Source: Anaeramoeba flamelloides (Eukaryota > Metamonada > Anaeramoebidae). Taken from it: a stretch of 64,000 bases of DNA. Every line of letters begins with the position of its first letter. Position 1 is the first letter of the stretch. The stretch covers positions 1-64,000 of the forward strand of contig JANTQA010000017.1 in NCBI GenBank assembly GCA_027625915.1. Direction: 5' to 3'. The notes beneath the pieces were generated by a model, which was not told the origin of the DNA, searched no databases, and worked only from the letters and a program-made list of their open reading frames with translations. Both the position numbers and the translations under genes were made by a program. Shown here piece after piece: positions 23,217-35,149 of this stretch.

Positions 23217-26079
23217 TTAAAATTGATCTTCTTCAGATTCAAAATATTCCACAACGTTCCCTTCGTCTTGTATTCCTTCTGTTGTGTGTTCAATTTGGGT
23301 TCCAACCTTTCTTTCGTTCAAAAACCAAACTAATATACAAGGAAACACTGAAGTGAACCCACCATATGCGATTGCATAATGATCTTTATTTGGATATTTC
23401 TTTAAAATAATTGATCCCGCAACGAAATTTGAAATGACTTGAGCAAGAACACCAAAGGAATTAAGAACGCCCATTAATAATCCTGTGTCCTCCTTTTTTG
23501 ATTTTTTGTCATCTCCTACTACGTAATCACCAATTAAGGAAAAAGGCATTGAATTAAAGGCAGTAAAATTATAACCAATTAAAGCAAACATGATCATTGT
23601 GGCTGTAGGTGTTTGTACCCATAAAGTTAAAACAAGGCAAACACCTGCAAGTAGTTGTGAAATGAAATAAGTCAGCCTTATTCCGATCCGTTTTGCCATT
23701 GTCTCAATAATTAACGAGAAGAAACAAGAAACAATTGACATTAAGGCAAAGGTTAATGCTCCTTTTCTGACGCCTCTTTGATAATTTTGGTACGCCTGTG
23801 AATTTTTGTCTGCATTGGGATCACCCTTATATACAACTTTGCCCATATAATCTGTCATATAAATCTGGAAGGGGAAAAAGGCTAACCAAGAAAAGAAATA
23901 GATCATACATAGAATAAACATTTTGCGAGGCATTGTGCGGATTTTGTATACAATTTTGATAAAAATCATTTTTAATAGCCCTAATGAAGAATAATTTTCT
24001 GAATTGTCCGGCCTTTTGTGTTGTGTTTCTTTGGCAATCACTAGAGTAGGAATCGTAGAAACTGTAAGAATTATCATTCCAAATGTGAAAATTGCTAAGG
24101 TGTTGCTTTTAAATGCTGGCAAATAATGAACCAAATCAACAGATCCTGCTAAATTTGCTAAAAAATTGCTTATGCCCAGCATTAAGGTTATAGTCGATTG
24201 GCCCAAGATGTCTTGATGGGTGGGCTTTGTGAAATCATCAACTAATGTACGCGAGGGTGTCATCATTGTATTAATACTCAGATTTAGAATCCATAATGCA
24301 ATGCAGACCACAATAATTGCACCTACTCGATAATGTTTGCCCATGATCCCCTTTGATATTTGGACCGAAAATGCTAATAAACCCAGCCCAACAACTTTGG
24401 AGATAGAATTATAGTCATATAGGTTTTCATGTTTTATTATTATTCATTAATCAATAAATAGAATTAAAATAAAAATAATAAAAAAAAGTAATTTTTTTTG
24501 ATTATTTCTATAATTTGGTTTAATGTCAGGGTTCTGGTATTAAGAAAAGAATTTTATGAATTTAAAATTTTAATTAAACTATTTAACAATAATTTGAGAA
24601 AGATGATATCAAAATTTTGAATCAAACTATTTCCTGATAATTTTCACACTGTAATAACTTGAGAAAGATTATATCAAAATTTTTAACTTTTTTTCTATAA
24701 TGTTTCTTTTTTAGAATTTTTTTTTAAACTAAAAATCAAATTTCAAAGGATTAAAAGAGATAGTAGTATTCAAAAGAAAATATCTTTCATTTTTGACAAG
24801 TAACCTTTAATTATAGGTCGTTTGAAAAAAGTGTGAACAAAAACAATTTTTTAATAAAGTACTCAAAAATTGGCCTATTTAATTTTTTCATCAATTTTAT
24901 TGATCCTTTTTTAAAACTTTATTGGTCACGATTTTTGACAAAATGGGAATATAAAAACTATTATTTTAATTACCTAAAAATATTCTATTTTGCAAAAGGA
25001 TCAATAAATGAATATTTTGATTTTAATTTCCTAAAATGAATATTAATTATTATTGCTACAATCAAATTAGCAGAGTAAAAATTTTGTCTTAGAGTTCAAC
25101 TAAGGAAGTTTAATTTGTTGTCTAAAAATATCATTTCTAAAAGATGTTGTAAAGATCTTTGAGTTTTCTTTCAATTTATAAACTAGAAAAATATTTTGGA
25201 ATATTCTTTGGAACTAAAAATTTTCATTTTTTAATTGGAAAATAATAGTATTCCGTTTTTAAAACTACTTGTTTTTCTCCATCTATTTTTGTTCAATTTT
25301 TTCAAAAGAATTTACTCAAAGAAAATTCAAAGAAAACCAAAAGAAAAGGTTTGAAAATTCTGATATTTGTTTACAATTATTTAAAATTCAAATGTGAAGT
25401 CTTTTTTTGTTATGTTGTCAAGAGGGTTAATTCACTTTATGTTGTGAAACTAATAAAGGTAAATTATTCATAGTATCTTCAATAAGGGTTGTTTAAAGAG
25501 CTTGGTTTGAAGAAAAAAGAATAAAAATAAAACTAAACGAGTTAAAAAAAGAACAGTAACTATTTACAGGTAAATATAAAGCCCCCGAAAATGTATGGAC
25601 GACGTCTTCCCCATTTTCTTTCACACCTATCAGAAATAGATCCAATGATAGGCTGTACAATAAATCCAGATAACGGACCTGCTAGCCAAATTAGGGTAAC
25701 TAAAATTGGAGAAACATCTATAATAAAAGCCGAATAAAAAAAAAAAAAAAAAAAAGAAAAAAAAAACAAATGACAAAATTGAAAAGGATGTAAAATGTTA
25801 AAAAGGATCAAAGTTACATAAAAAATGAAAAAGTAAAGTTCAAAGCAAACGGAGGAGTGCAAGTAATGGCGAAACAAAAGAAAATTCAACTGAGAATGCT
25901 GCTTGCCAGCCAGAGCAGGCAGCGGAAATGCCAATAATCTTAAAAATACTTAAGGGCTTTGCATGTTTTTGTGTATCCGGCCCCATAAGTGGAACATTTT
26001 CGTCTTGAAAACTTTCAGAGCTGAAGTTTAAATCTAACTTTTCACTATCACTGAGCTCTATTTTCAAAAGAGTGGTCAT
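23217..26079 (-). CDS. SLC45/SUT-type sugar:H+ symporter, three exons
   Basis: Exons 26079-25851, 25717-25568 and 24394-23217 join in frame to 518 residues, the usual size for the glycoside-pentoside-hexuronide/SUT branch of the major facilitator superfamily. These symporters carry sucrose or related glycosides with protons. Exon 1 has an acidic N-terminus and the first helix. Exon 2 has SPILVTLIWLAGPLSGFIVQ and the signature loop SDRCERKWGRRRPYIFGG. Exon 3 starts FVGLGLLAFSVQIS and includes NTMMTPSRTLVDDF, FFSWLAFFPFQIYMTDYMG and a C-terminal region with FSLIGDYV. Twelve hydrophobic segments are expected and fit. Splice sites: C^gtttgc / atag^AT and T^gtaaat / caaag^TT; the first donor is weak. 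Introns are 133 and 1,173 bases; the second carries repeat R2. Substrate cannot be told from sequence. Confidence 0.9.
25076..25240 (+). repeat. Repeat R2, copy 2
   Basis: In intron 2 of the symporter gene. Shares TTAGAGTTCAACTAAGGAAG, AAAAATATCATTTCTAAAAG and GTTGTAAAGATCTTTG with the other copies. The similarity to copy 3 (30104, minus) extends about 60 bases further upstream, through CAATCAAATTAGCAGAGTAA. Confidence 0.72.
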
Positions 26080-26228
26080 GAAAGTAAATTAACAAAAAAA
26101 TAATTTGAAGAAATGTATTTTTGTTTATTTTTGATCAAGAAAAATTACCAAGGACGGAAAGAACTGAATTTCTTTTCTCGGAAACTCAAGGCCATACTTA
26201 ATGTTGTTTAAATTGAGATTTTTTGATT

Positions 26229-26256
26229 TTGACACTGATAAATTTATCAGTGTCAA
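26229..26256. repeat. Perfect 28-base palindrome
   Basis: The half TTGACACTGATAAA is followed at once by its exact complement. It lies about 150 bases upstream of the symporter start codon. Part of it (CACTGATAAAT) recurs at the ends of the long inverted repeat at 26436-27092. Confidence 0.9.
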
Positions 26257-26435
26257 CATTAACAATTTAATATTTGACAGAATGATTTTTTGGAAACAAA
26301 TTTTTGATATAAATCGTAAGAGTGATCTCCAATTTATAATTTTGGAAAGTATAACTGTCAAATCGAAAAATACTGAAATTGAAAATTTTCTTAAAATTCT
26401 TTTTTTCCGAAAAAATTGAAAAAACTTGTTAAAAG

Positions 26436-27092
26436 ACAACAAATTTATTCACATTTCACTGATAAATATATAATTCGTTGGGTACCTATTATTGATTCTT
26501 ATTGAAATAGTGATTAAATAATCTCCTTTTTGAAATTTCAAAACTTTTGGTAAATTTAGAAATAAAAATAATCTTAATTCTTCAATATATTCACAGAGAA
26601 AGAGACCAAAGATGAAAATTTAATTTGTAAATCAAATTATAAAATTATAATTATTATGAATAAATTCATAAAAAATTCTTAAACCTGAAGGGACTAATTT
26701 CCATTTTTTAATCTTATGAATAAACTTCCAAAATAATTTTTTTCATATTAAAGTACTGTTATCAATTAATTTACAATTTTTCGTGGATTTAAACAAATAA
26801 TATCTTTCTTCAAGCCCATACAAACATTTTCAAAAAGTTAAAGTGATCCAAAAGTTTAAAATTTTTTTATGAATTTATTCATAATTATTATAATTTTATA
26901 ATTTGATTTACAAATTAAATTTTCATCTTTGGTCTCTTTCTCTGTGAATGTATTGAAGAATTAAGATTATTTTTATTTCTGCCTTTACCAAAAGGTTCGA
27001 AATTAAAAAAATGGGATTATTTAATCAATATTTCAATAAGAACCAATAATAGGTACCCAATGAATTATATATTTATCAGTGAAATGTGATTA
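26436..27092. repeat. Long inverted repeat, arms about 245 bases
   Basis: The left arm (26436-26685) starts TCACATTTCACTGATAAATA and contains TTGGGTACCTATTATTG, CACAGAGAAAGAGACC and AAGATGAAAATTTAATTTG. The right arm (about 26855-27092) is its inverse with few differences. The loop is about 170 bases. The outermost bases AAATTTA match on both sides, so a target duplication is unclear. It may be a fold-back transposon. Confidence 0.88.
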
Positions 27093-28217
27093 AATTTTTT
27101 TTTTTTGCTTGTTTTTTCTCTTTATTAGAAAAAAAGCATTTTTAGTTTTGGAAATTTCAGTATTTTCAGTTTGAGAGTAACCAACCAAAAAATATTGGGG
27201 TATTTTTATAAAAGAGGTTTAATTATATTTTTTAGTGTATTTTGATCTAAAAAAAATTAAGTAAAAATATGATTACGATAGTGCCAAACGTAATTTAAAG
27301 TTTATTTACCAAAAGAAATACTTGTTTTTAAAAGGTTCGATCTCCTTTTTTTGACAATTATCGAAAAATTCAAAATTCAACATTTTTCCAAATCATAACT
27401 AAAAAAAAATGAGTAGACTCAAAGAAGAAGGAAATCTTATTGCCTGTACAGGAAGTGTTTAAAAAATACATTTTGTAAATAAAATCACTCGGTTTTGTAA
27501 TAATTCATTATTTTAACAACTACATAATTCTAAAAATATTACTCTAATTATTTGATACTTGATAATATATATAATTTCTTTTTAGATGCAGAGAACAGAC
27601 CAAATCTATTTTTTCTTTTTGTTGAAGAAAAAAATATAATATAATAATCAAATTATCAAATTAAATTTTAACCCAAAATACTTTTTTTAAAGTCTTATTT
27701 AATAACTAAAAATGATATTTTGAAAAGGAAGGAAATTCTAATATAAAATAAATGAAATCTGTTTGCGATTGATAATTTTTTTTTTAATTTGTGATTTGTA
27801 TTTAGGTTTAGCCAATGGTGGTATTAATCATATATAAAAAATTAAATAATTACAATTAAAATTTTATTGAGTTCAACATTTCACATTTTCTAATATACAA
27901 CTAAATGGGTAAACTTTTATTATTGTTTTATAGCAAATAAGTTAATTATGGAAAATTTTGTGAGGTATTTCTATTCTTATGTTCAAGGTCTTGATTTTTT
28001 TTTAAAAAAATATAATGATAGTATTTTAAATTCTTATTATACCAAGTAGAATTTTACTAAATAAATCAAATAGGGTTAAGATGGTTAAATGACTCTAAAT
28101 TTAAAAGAATTTTAACAATGAAATTCAGATCTAATATTTATGCTTTTTTTGCCCATATTAAAGTCAGGATAAAAAACTGAAAAATAAATTTTAGAATTTT
28201 ATGAAGTTCCAAAAAGT

Positions 28218-28765
28218 GAAATTAAGTGCCGAAAGGTATCCAGATTTTACAGAATTGATAAGAATAGGAAAATATCTTTGATTTTACCCAATTGGTTTGA
28301 ATTCCAGAAAGGCTAACATTTTTTTTTTTTTTTTTTTTAATTAAAGAAATAAAAAGAACATTTAAGGGTTTTTTTTTTTATTTCTTAAATAAAAAAACCG
28401 ATAATGGTGGTTTTCTTGGGTTTTTCGGTTTTGTTTAGAAAATTTAATGATGTGCTAAATAAAAAAAAAGTGCAAGAATACATAACTGCACTTTTTCAAA
28501 ATTTAAAAGAATTGAAAATAATTTAAGAAATTTTACTCAATATATTTAAATTCTGGAAAAACTGAATATGGTTGTTTTTAATTTTAAAAATAAACTGAAA
28601 ATTATATAAAGTTTCATTTGATTAAATTTAAAAAAAACTATAGGGGTTCCCACCAAGTGGTGCAGGGTATCATCGGGTGGAATTTTTTTCCAAAATTCAA
28701 AAGAATTGAGAACAATCAAAAGATTTTTCTCAATTCTGATGAATTTTGGAAAGGATAACAATGGT
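28218..28765 (+). repeat. Palindromic modular repeat, locus 4
   Basis: Head TTAAGTGCCGAAAGGTATCC, then modules AAGAATAGGAAAATATCTTT, AACCGATAATGGTGGTTTTC, and ATTCAAAAGAATTGAGAACA...TTCTGATGAATTTTGGA. Diverged from loci 1 and 2 but with the same module order. Confidence 0.7.
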
Positions 28766-29434
28766 TATTTTTTTTTATTTTTACTATTATAAAAAAACTA
28801 AAAGTAAATATAATATATATATATTTTGAATCACCCCTCTCTCTTCAATAAGAATAATAAAACAAAAAGTAAATTTGTTTTTTTTTTTTGGTTTTGAAAA
28901 GGTCGACATGTGAAATTTCAAAAATAAAAAAAATGTACTTAAGAATTTTGGAATTCTTAATAATTTTTTAACAAATTGTTCAGTATTGTTCACAAGAATG
29001 GTTATAACAATGAAAATCATTTTTGTAAATAAAAAATATATATTATCAATTTATAGGATAAAAAATACTTTAATTCCTAAATATCTTAACAAAAAACTTT
29101 TATTTTGAAAAATCAAATTTCTTATCAAAATATAACACAATTTGTGGATATATTAGTTTCAAACCATTTTAAAATTATAAGGCTAAAAACTATCATCATT
29201 AAAGAAATAATATTAATTTTATCTAACACTATTATTCCCCAATCAAATACTGAAAATTTATAAAAGCTCTTTAATCTGGTTAATCAAAATTACGAAATAT
29301 ATTTTTCTTACCAAGCATTTTTCAAGAAATCCCTTATGGTTAGAATATTTAATGTAATTAAGAAGAAAGTAAAAATAAAAAATTGAAAATAAAAAATTCC
29401 TAAAAGAGTAAAAAAATATTTAAATTCAGGTACA

Positions 29435-29560
29435 TAGTGCCATACTATGAGAGGTGGTGTCTAGGTTTTTTTTAATGCAAAGAAATTGAGAAAAATCAAA
29501 GATTTTACTCTATTCTTTTAAATCAAAAAAAAAAAAAACAATGACAGTGGGATATCAATT
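29435..29560 (+). repeat. Palindromic modular repeat, locus 5 (partial)
   Basis: Head AGTGCCATACTATGAGAGGT with TAGGTTTTTTTT, then GAAATTGAGAAAAATCAAAG...ATTCTTTTAAATC. A single-module copy. Confidence 0.65.
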
Positions 29561-30095
29561 TATAATCACATTTTGTGGAATCTTAATTTATTATTGATAA
29601 CCCTTCTATCGGGTTTTTACTCGACCTGATTCAGGGCATGTATAACATTTTAATTTGGTAATCTAAATTATATTTAAATTTTGTACTTTAATATTTTAAT
29701 TATTTTTATTCTTCTTTTTTTTTATTTGATTAAATATTCTTTGATTGCTTATTTCTCTCAATAAATAAAAAATGAAAATTTTAATATTACTATTTAATTA
29801 ATAAAAAATCAAATAAATTTTGAAATTTATGTTTAAAGTATAAACAGAATGAAATTATGGAAAATACTGATCATTTTTTATAAGTGTGTCCTTCCTATGA
29901 AAAAGATTGATTAATTTTTTGAAATAAATTAAAAGAAATAAATCTTTATGAAATAATTTTATACTGTGATGGTTTGAAATTATTTTCCTGGATTAATAAT
30001 CCTGATATCTATGATTTCATGTTTAAATTTCTGAAAGGGTATCTACGTCTAAGGACAATTAGAGTGTAATTTACACTTTTTCAATAATAAAAAAA
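29560..30095 (+). pseudogene. LINE 3' end, second copy
   Basis: Reads ENTDHF, CPSYEKD and EINLYEIILYCDGLKLFSWI, then NNPDIYDFMFKFLKG, in a frame with several stops. This looks like the zinc-binding tail after a LINE polymerase (C..C...H...C). It ends GTGTAATTTACAC...TTTCAATAAT and an A run, as do the copies at 22.4 kb and 55.1 kb (minus). Confidence 0.62.
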
Positions 30096-30103
30096 AAAAA
30101 AAA

Positions 30104-30290
30104 AATGAAAATTTTTAGTTCACATCCCAAAATATTTTTTCTAGTTTTTAAGTTGAAGAATATCCAAAGATCTTTACAACATCGTTTAGAAATGAAATTT
30201 ATATACAATAAACTAAACTTCCTTCTTAAATCCTAAGATAAATTTTTTACTCTGCTAATTTGATTGTCATAGTAATAATTAATATTCATT
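30104..30290 (-). repeat. Repeat R2, copy 3 (inverted)
   Basis: Complement of the R2 pattern: TTTACTCTGCTAATTTGATT, CTTCCTTCTTAAATCCTAAG, CCAAAGATCTTTACAACAT, ending in AAAATTTTTAGTTCACAT. Begins just after the A run that ends the LINE tail at 30095. Confidence 0.72.
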
Positions 30291-30610
30291 TTGGAAATTG
30301 AAATAATATTTTCATAGATTAATTCGAAAATAAAACTAATCCAAATTAAATTATTTACAGTTATTCCAAAAGAATTCTCGCAAAAATGAAGAAAAAATCT
30401 TTAAATTTCAACTAATAAATTCAAATTACTGTTTGAAAATTTTTTCTTCCCTTTCCCTTTTACAACTTTTTAGACCCAAACTTTTAATCAAGAATCCCAG
30501 TAGTTTAAATGTTAGGAAACTATGGAAAATTAATTGTTTTTTCAAAATATTATTAGAAAAGAACTGTTTTAAAAGTGGGGTTATAAATTTAAAATAATTG
30601 ACATTGAACA

Positions 30611-32134
30611 ATAATGTTTTATCTATTTATTTGAATTTATCAATATTGAATATAATAAAGACTAATTATGAAATAACAGTTGTGAAATGGTTATAAATGG
30701 GATAAAGCCTTTTTATAATGTCAGAAATACAAACCATTTTATTCTTTTCTTATTTTATTCAAAATGGAAAAAAAATATTATCTATTGAAAAAAATTTGTT
30801 TTTTTGAATTTCGTAATCGATCAAAAATTTTGACACTTCTGTTTACACAATTTTCAAGAACAGAATATGGACAATAGTATATTTTACAACATTTTATCCT
30901 GATTTGATGAAAGACTGATCACTTAATTTCTTTTTTTTTCTTTCTTGAAAGTTTGAGCCTTTAAGAGCTACTTATTGTAAAGAACTCTTAAATAACTTGA
31001 ACTAAAATCCACGAGTAAAATTTATTCGGAAAATACTTCTCATTTTACATAATTAGAGATGAAAATCATACTGGTATTTGAATTTCAAATGGGAAGAAAT
31101 TTTCACTTGATTTTCATCAACAGATATTTACATATTTAAATTCAAAGTAAAGGACTGGGATTTGTTATATCGGTCTTTTGGAGTTTATCTATTTTAATGG
31201 TTACAAATGATTATATAGAAATTTACAATTCTAAAAAGGAAAAGGAATTATAAATAGAAAAATGCGATAATAATTTATCCCATTTTTTATTCAAATACCA
31301 GTAAAGATCGAAAATTTTAAATCTTTACTCCTTTACCTGTGATTTCACAAAATCTTTCCATAGCAACCACACACAGTCTTAAACTTTCCACTAATTGTCT
31401 ATCTTGCTTTTTCTGATTTATCTCAAATTATTTATTACTGTCGTTTTCAAATTTCAAACAACAAATTTTCTCTCAAAGTTTCCAAAATGGAGCTCCTAAA
31501 AATCAAAATATTATTGATCAAATGATCTTGATTTTTTTCTACCTATAGTACAGTCATAGTATAATTATTCAAGAATCTGAAATAAAAATTTTTTTTTTCT
31601 TAATGGGACAACGACAAACAAAAATTTTATTTTTTAAAAAAAAAAACTGGTTCATTTAATCATTGTTTATTGACATTTTCTTTAATTTAAGAGTAATCGA
31701 TCTTTCAAAAAAGAGTTTACGTCTTGTAATTGGAAACCTGAGTCGACAATTTCTGAATAAATTATTTTAAACAAATATTTTTTTTTTAAATTTCTTTTTT
31801 TACAAGAAAAATCGGAAAAAACTTTTTATGATTGAAAAAAAGAATTGTAACAAATCCTAACCAGATTTGGAAATCAAAAAATAATCGATTGTTTTTTAAA
31901 AAATAATTTTTTTCCCAAAAACCATCAAAACCAAAAATCTCATTCAATTTCCCAATTAAAGAAAAAAATTTCCAAATGTCGATTTTATTTTTTAAATTTT
32001 GCTATTTTTAAATATTTTTCGAAATATTTATTTTTTATTTTTGAAATACTTGTTTTTTTAACGAACTCTTAAACCCTCTTCAAGAGAATTTTGTTTTTAA
32101 AATAAAAGAAATTTCAATTTCATAAACTTACAGG
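30611..32134. other. Intergenic, with one possible stray exon
   Basis: Mostly A/T-rich with no gene. On the minus strand 31490-31340 a stretch reads QKKQDRQLVESLRLCVVAME and RFCEIT, ending at a good donor (CACAG^gtaaag). A second open piece, SSILETLREN, lies just upstream at about 31545-31500. No gene could be assembled around them. Confidence 0.4.
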
Positions 32135-32947
32135 ATGAGCGAATCTTCAACAACATCAGAATTAATGGTTGAAAATTTAATTGAACAAATAGGATCCTTA
32201 CTTTATTATCGCGAGTGTCTTCTTCGGGGATCACATCTCCATGATATTAAAAAAGCACGTGTATCGGAAGAAGAAAAAAATTATGTTGCTAACGCACAAC
32301 AAGTAATATTCTTTTCAAATAAAAAAAAATCCAAAAACAATTCCTCCCAGAAGACAAAGGCAAATGGGAAAAAAAAAAACAATTTTTCCAATTTCTCACC
32401 TTTTGACTAAAAAATTTCACACTAATAATTTTTCTTCTTTTACCTTCTGAAAAAAAAAAAAAAAACAAATATCTAGATAAAAGAAGCCGATTTGTCAAAC
32501 GAAAAAGTGAATGAACAATTAGACTCACTCCAAAAGAAAATTATTTTATTAAGTGCCACACATCTTAGCGAAATTTTAGAGTACTTGAACAATGTGATTC
32601 TAATTAAAATTTCAAACTATGATCAACCAACCAAAAAGAAAAAAAAAAAAGATCTATTAAAGCCGATCAAAGTAGACAGCAAAGTGTTTGACTCTTTTGA
32701 AAAATTTGAAGAACAATCAATCCAATTTTTTGTATTAAAAACTTATTATTATTGCTTTGAATATATTAACCAAAGGAAACTAATTTCTAAATTTAAGTCT
32801 GTTCCAAAGAGATTAGTTGAGGTGATTTTCAATTTTTTAAACTTTGATCATAGCCCTGGTAAGTGTTGACTGATATCTTTTTCTTTTTTTTTTTATGTAC
32901 TTTTAGAAAACAAGACCGATGTTCAATTTGAATATTGTCAACAATAA
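32135..32947 (+). CDS. Unknown 196-residue helical protein, three exons
   Basis: Exons 32135-32302, 32477-32858 and 32907-32947 join in frame to 196 residues. Splice sites: CAACAA^gtaata / tctag^ATA and CCTG^gtaagt / tttag^AA. Intron lengths are 174 and 48 bases. I do not recognise the family. The N-terminus reads ENLIEQIGSLLYYRECLLRG. A middle stretch, LDSLQKKIILLSATHLSEIL, looks amphipathic and helical. A basic run of seven lysines (about residues 110-116) follows, then FFVLKTYYYCFEYINQRK and a short C-terminal exon ending EYCQQ. There is no signal peptide and no clear membrane segment. It lies between repeat-rich DNA and a TTAA-flanked MITE, with no partner gene. The exon structure, the phase agreement and the richer base composition make it a likely real gene. 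Confidence 0.78.
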
Positions 32948-33021
32948 TACGGCCTGTGCACTTTTTGAAACACATCTTAATTATTCATATAAGAAGACAC
33001 AAAAAAAATTGTTTATTTTAA

Positions 33022-33776
33022 GGGATTAGCCTCACCATAGATTTCTCTAGAACCAAAGTATGTTGAAATTGGGTATAAATGATGTTAGTGCATCACGACT
33101 CCAATGTCTCGAAAAAATCTATTATAAATCATATTGCACAATAAATTATTACATTTTTTACTGAGGATCACTCTTAAAAATTATCATTTTGGTAATATTT
33201 TTTTTTTAATTCCTTTGACAAATCTAAAAATCGAAAATCAAACCTAATAGTATTACAGTCTTTAATAATTTATATTTAGAACTTCCAAAAGTAACTATTT
33301 TTTTAATTTTTTAATTTTAAAGGTTAACTCAATAATGATCATCAACATAAAAACCCAAAGACTGATTAGTTTTGTTTCCTTTTGATAAAGCTAATTGTAA
33401 CATCAATATATTTCCAATATTTGAGAAATAATTTGTCAAAAAAATCTATTCGTTAATTATTTAATTTTTAAAAAAAAAGGAATTTTTTAACAACTAATCT
33501 ACATTTCGCCATAAATTTAAGAAATATATTTTGCGACTTTGTAGTCTGAGTATTTATAATTCAACATTTAAATTTGTGGGAAATGCAGACTTTATTCTGA
33601 AATTGTTGGGTTTTTTTTTACTAATACATAGATCATTATTAATTGAGGAGATCAGCAAATATTACTACTTTACTAATCGATTTTTTAGAGACATTCAAAC
33701 CATGTAGCACCAATGTGGTTAGGCCCAATAACAACATGCTTTGATCTTTTGCTTATCCTTGGTAGAAGCTAATCCC
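33022..33776. mobile_element. TTAA-flanked TIR element, 755 bases
   Basis: Termini GGGATTAGCCTCACCA and GGGATTAGCTTCTACCA (complement), with TTAA on each side (33018-33021, 33777-33780). No transposase inside. Related in terminus and target to the element at 13696. It lies 75 bases after the stop of the 196-residue gene. Confidence 0.75.
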
Positions 33777-33780
33777 TTAA

Positions 33781-35110
33781 GTCGTAATTCTTGAATACTA
33801 ATAAATTCAAAACAATTTACTACTCATTTTTAGTTCAATTTCCATTTTTGTCAATCTTATTACCCACCTTTTAAAAGTGTTACTGATAAAGAATATTTTG
33901 AAAACTAACTCATTTTGCAAAGTTTCATAACATTTAAAGGAATAAATTGCTTTATTCAAAGCTAAGGCCTTTAAAATTATAAAAGGAAAAATGTAATAAA
34001 AATTTTCAAGCATTTATTTAAATTTATTAGTCTTGGCCAAATAATTATTTTTTTCGAGTACTGTTTTGTTTGAAAAAAAAAAAAAATTGTTTGTTATTAT
34101 TCCCAACCTTTTTTTCGGTATTATTTAGTTTTTTTTTGTCACTTATTTTGATTATTTTTTGCCCAAAATAAGATCTTGTTGTGCACATAAAAAAGTCCTG
34201 GACTATAAATATCAACAAATAATTGTAAAAATAAGAAGAGCTTAAGGACTATGTGTACACTTGAAATATGTTATATTTTAAAAGAAAACTGTATTGAAAT
34301 AGCTTGTAAATCTCACAATATTTTATTAAATGAAATCTTTAAAAAAAAAAAATGATAATTTTTCTAATTTTCAAAAATTAGGATCTACTAAGAAACCTAG
34401 AAAAGAAATTGTTTTCTGTTAGAGCAATTTTTTTTTTTCCATTTTTTATAAAAAATGAAAATTATAAAATTCATTTACTTTTTACATTATAACAAGTTTT
34501 TACTCTGCTTGTATGTATAGTCATCACTATTGTGTTAAAAATGGTCTTTATAGTAATAAACAGCAATTTCAAGTTTTTTTTTTTTTTTTTTTTGAGATAA
34601 TTCTTTTGGATAAACAAGCAATAGTTTAATTCAAACTATTATATAAACTTAATATTATTTCAATAAGAATAGTTTTAATTAGTAAAGATCTCAAAAATTT
34701 TATACAAACTATTTTTTTTACAAAATTTGATTTTTTCAATAAGCTTTTCTAAAAGATATTTAGAAATTACAATAATTTTATAAAAAAAATTCATAATCAT
34801 TTTTTGGAATATTTCAACCCTTTTTTTTTTTTATTTTGAAATATAATTGTAAACAATTAAAAATAAATTAAACAAAATTTAAATATAAAAAAAAATATAT
34901 ATTATTAGTTTCAAAGATAACATAATAATCACAAAAAAATTCAAAAACAACCAAAAAACCTTATATTTTTCTTTTCATGAATTGAGAATTTTTTGTTTTT
35001 TAATTTCAACTTCAAAAACCCAAATCTCTTAATAAACAAGATTATATTTTTTCCCTTTCAAACTTGATAACCAATACTTAAACAAACATATAAAAAAATT
35101 AAAAAAATAA
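33781..35110. other. Intergenic, upstream of the Furry-like gene
   Basis: A/T-rich, with T and A runs. No gene, TIR element or clear promoter motif is seen. A missing first exon of the Furry-like gene, if there is one, would lie here. Confidence 0.5.
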
Positions 35111-35149
35111 ACAGCCATAAGATTTACTTCCTCACGATGTTTAATACAT

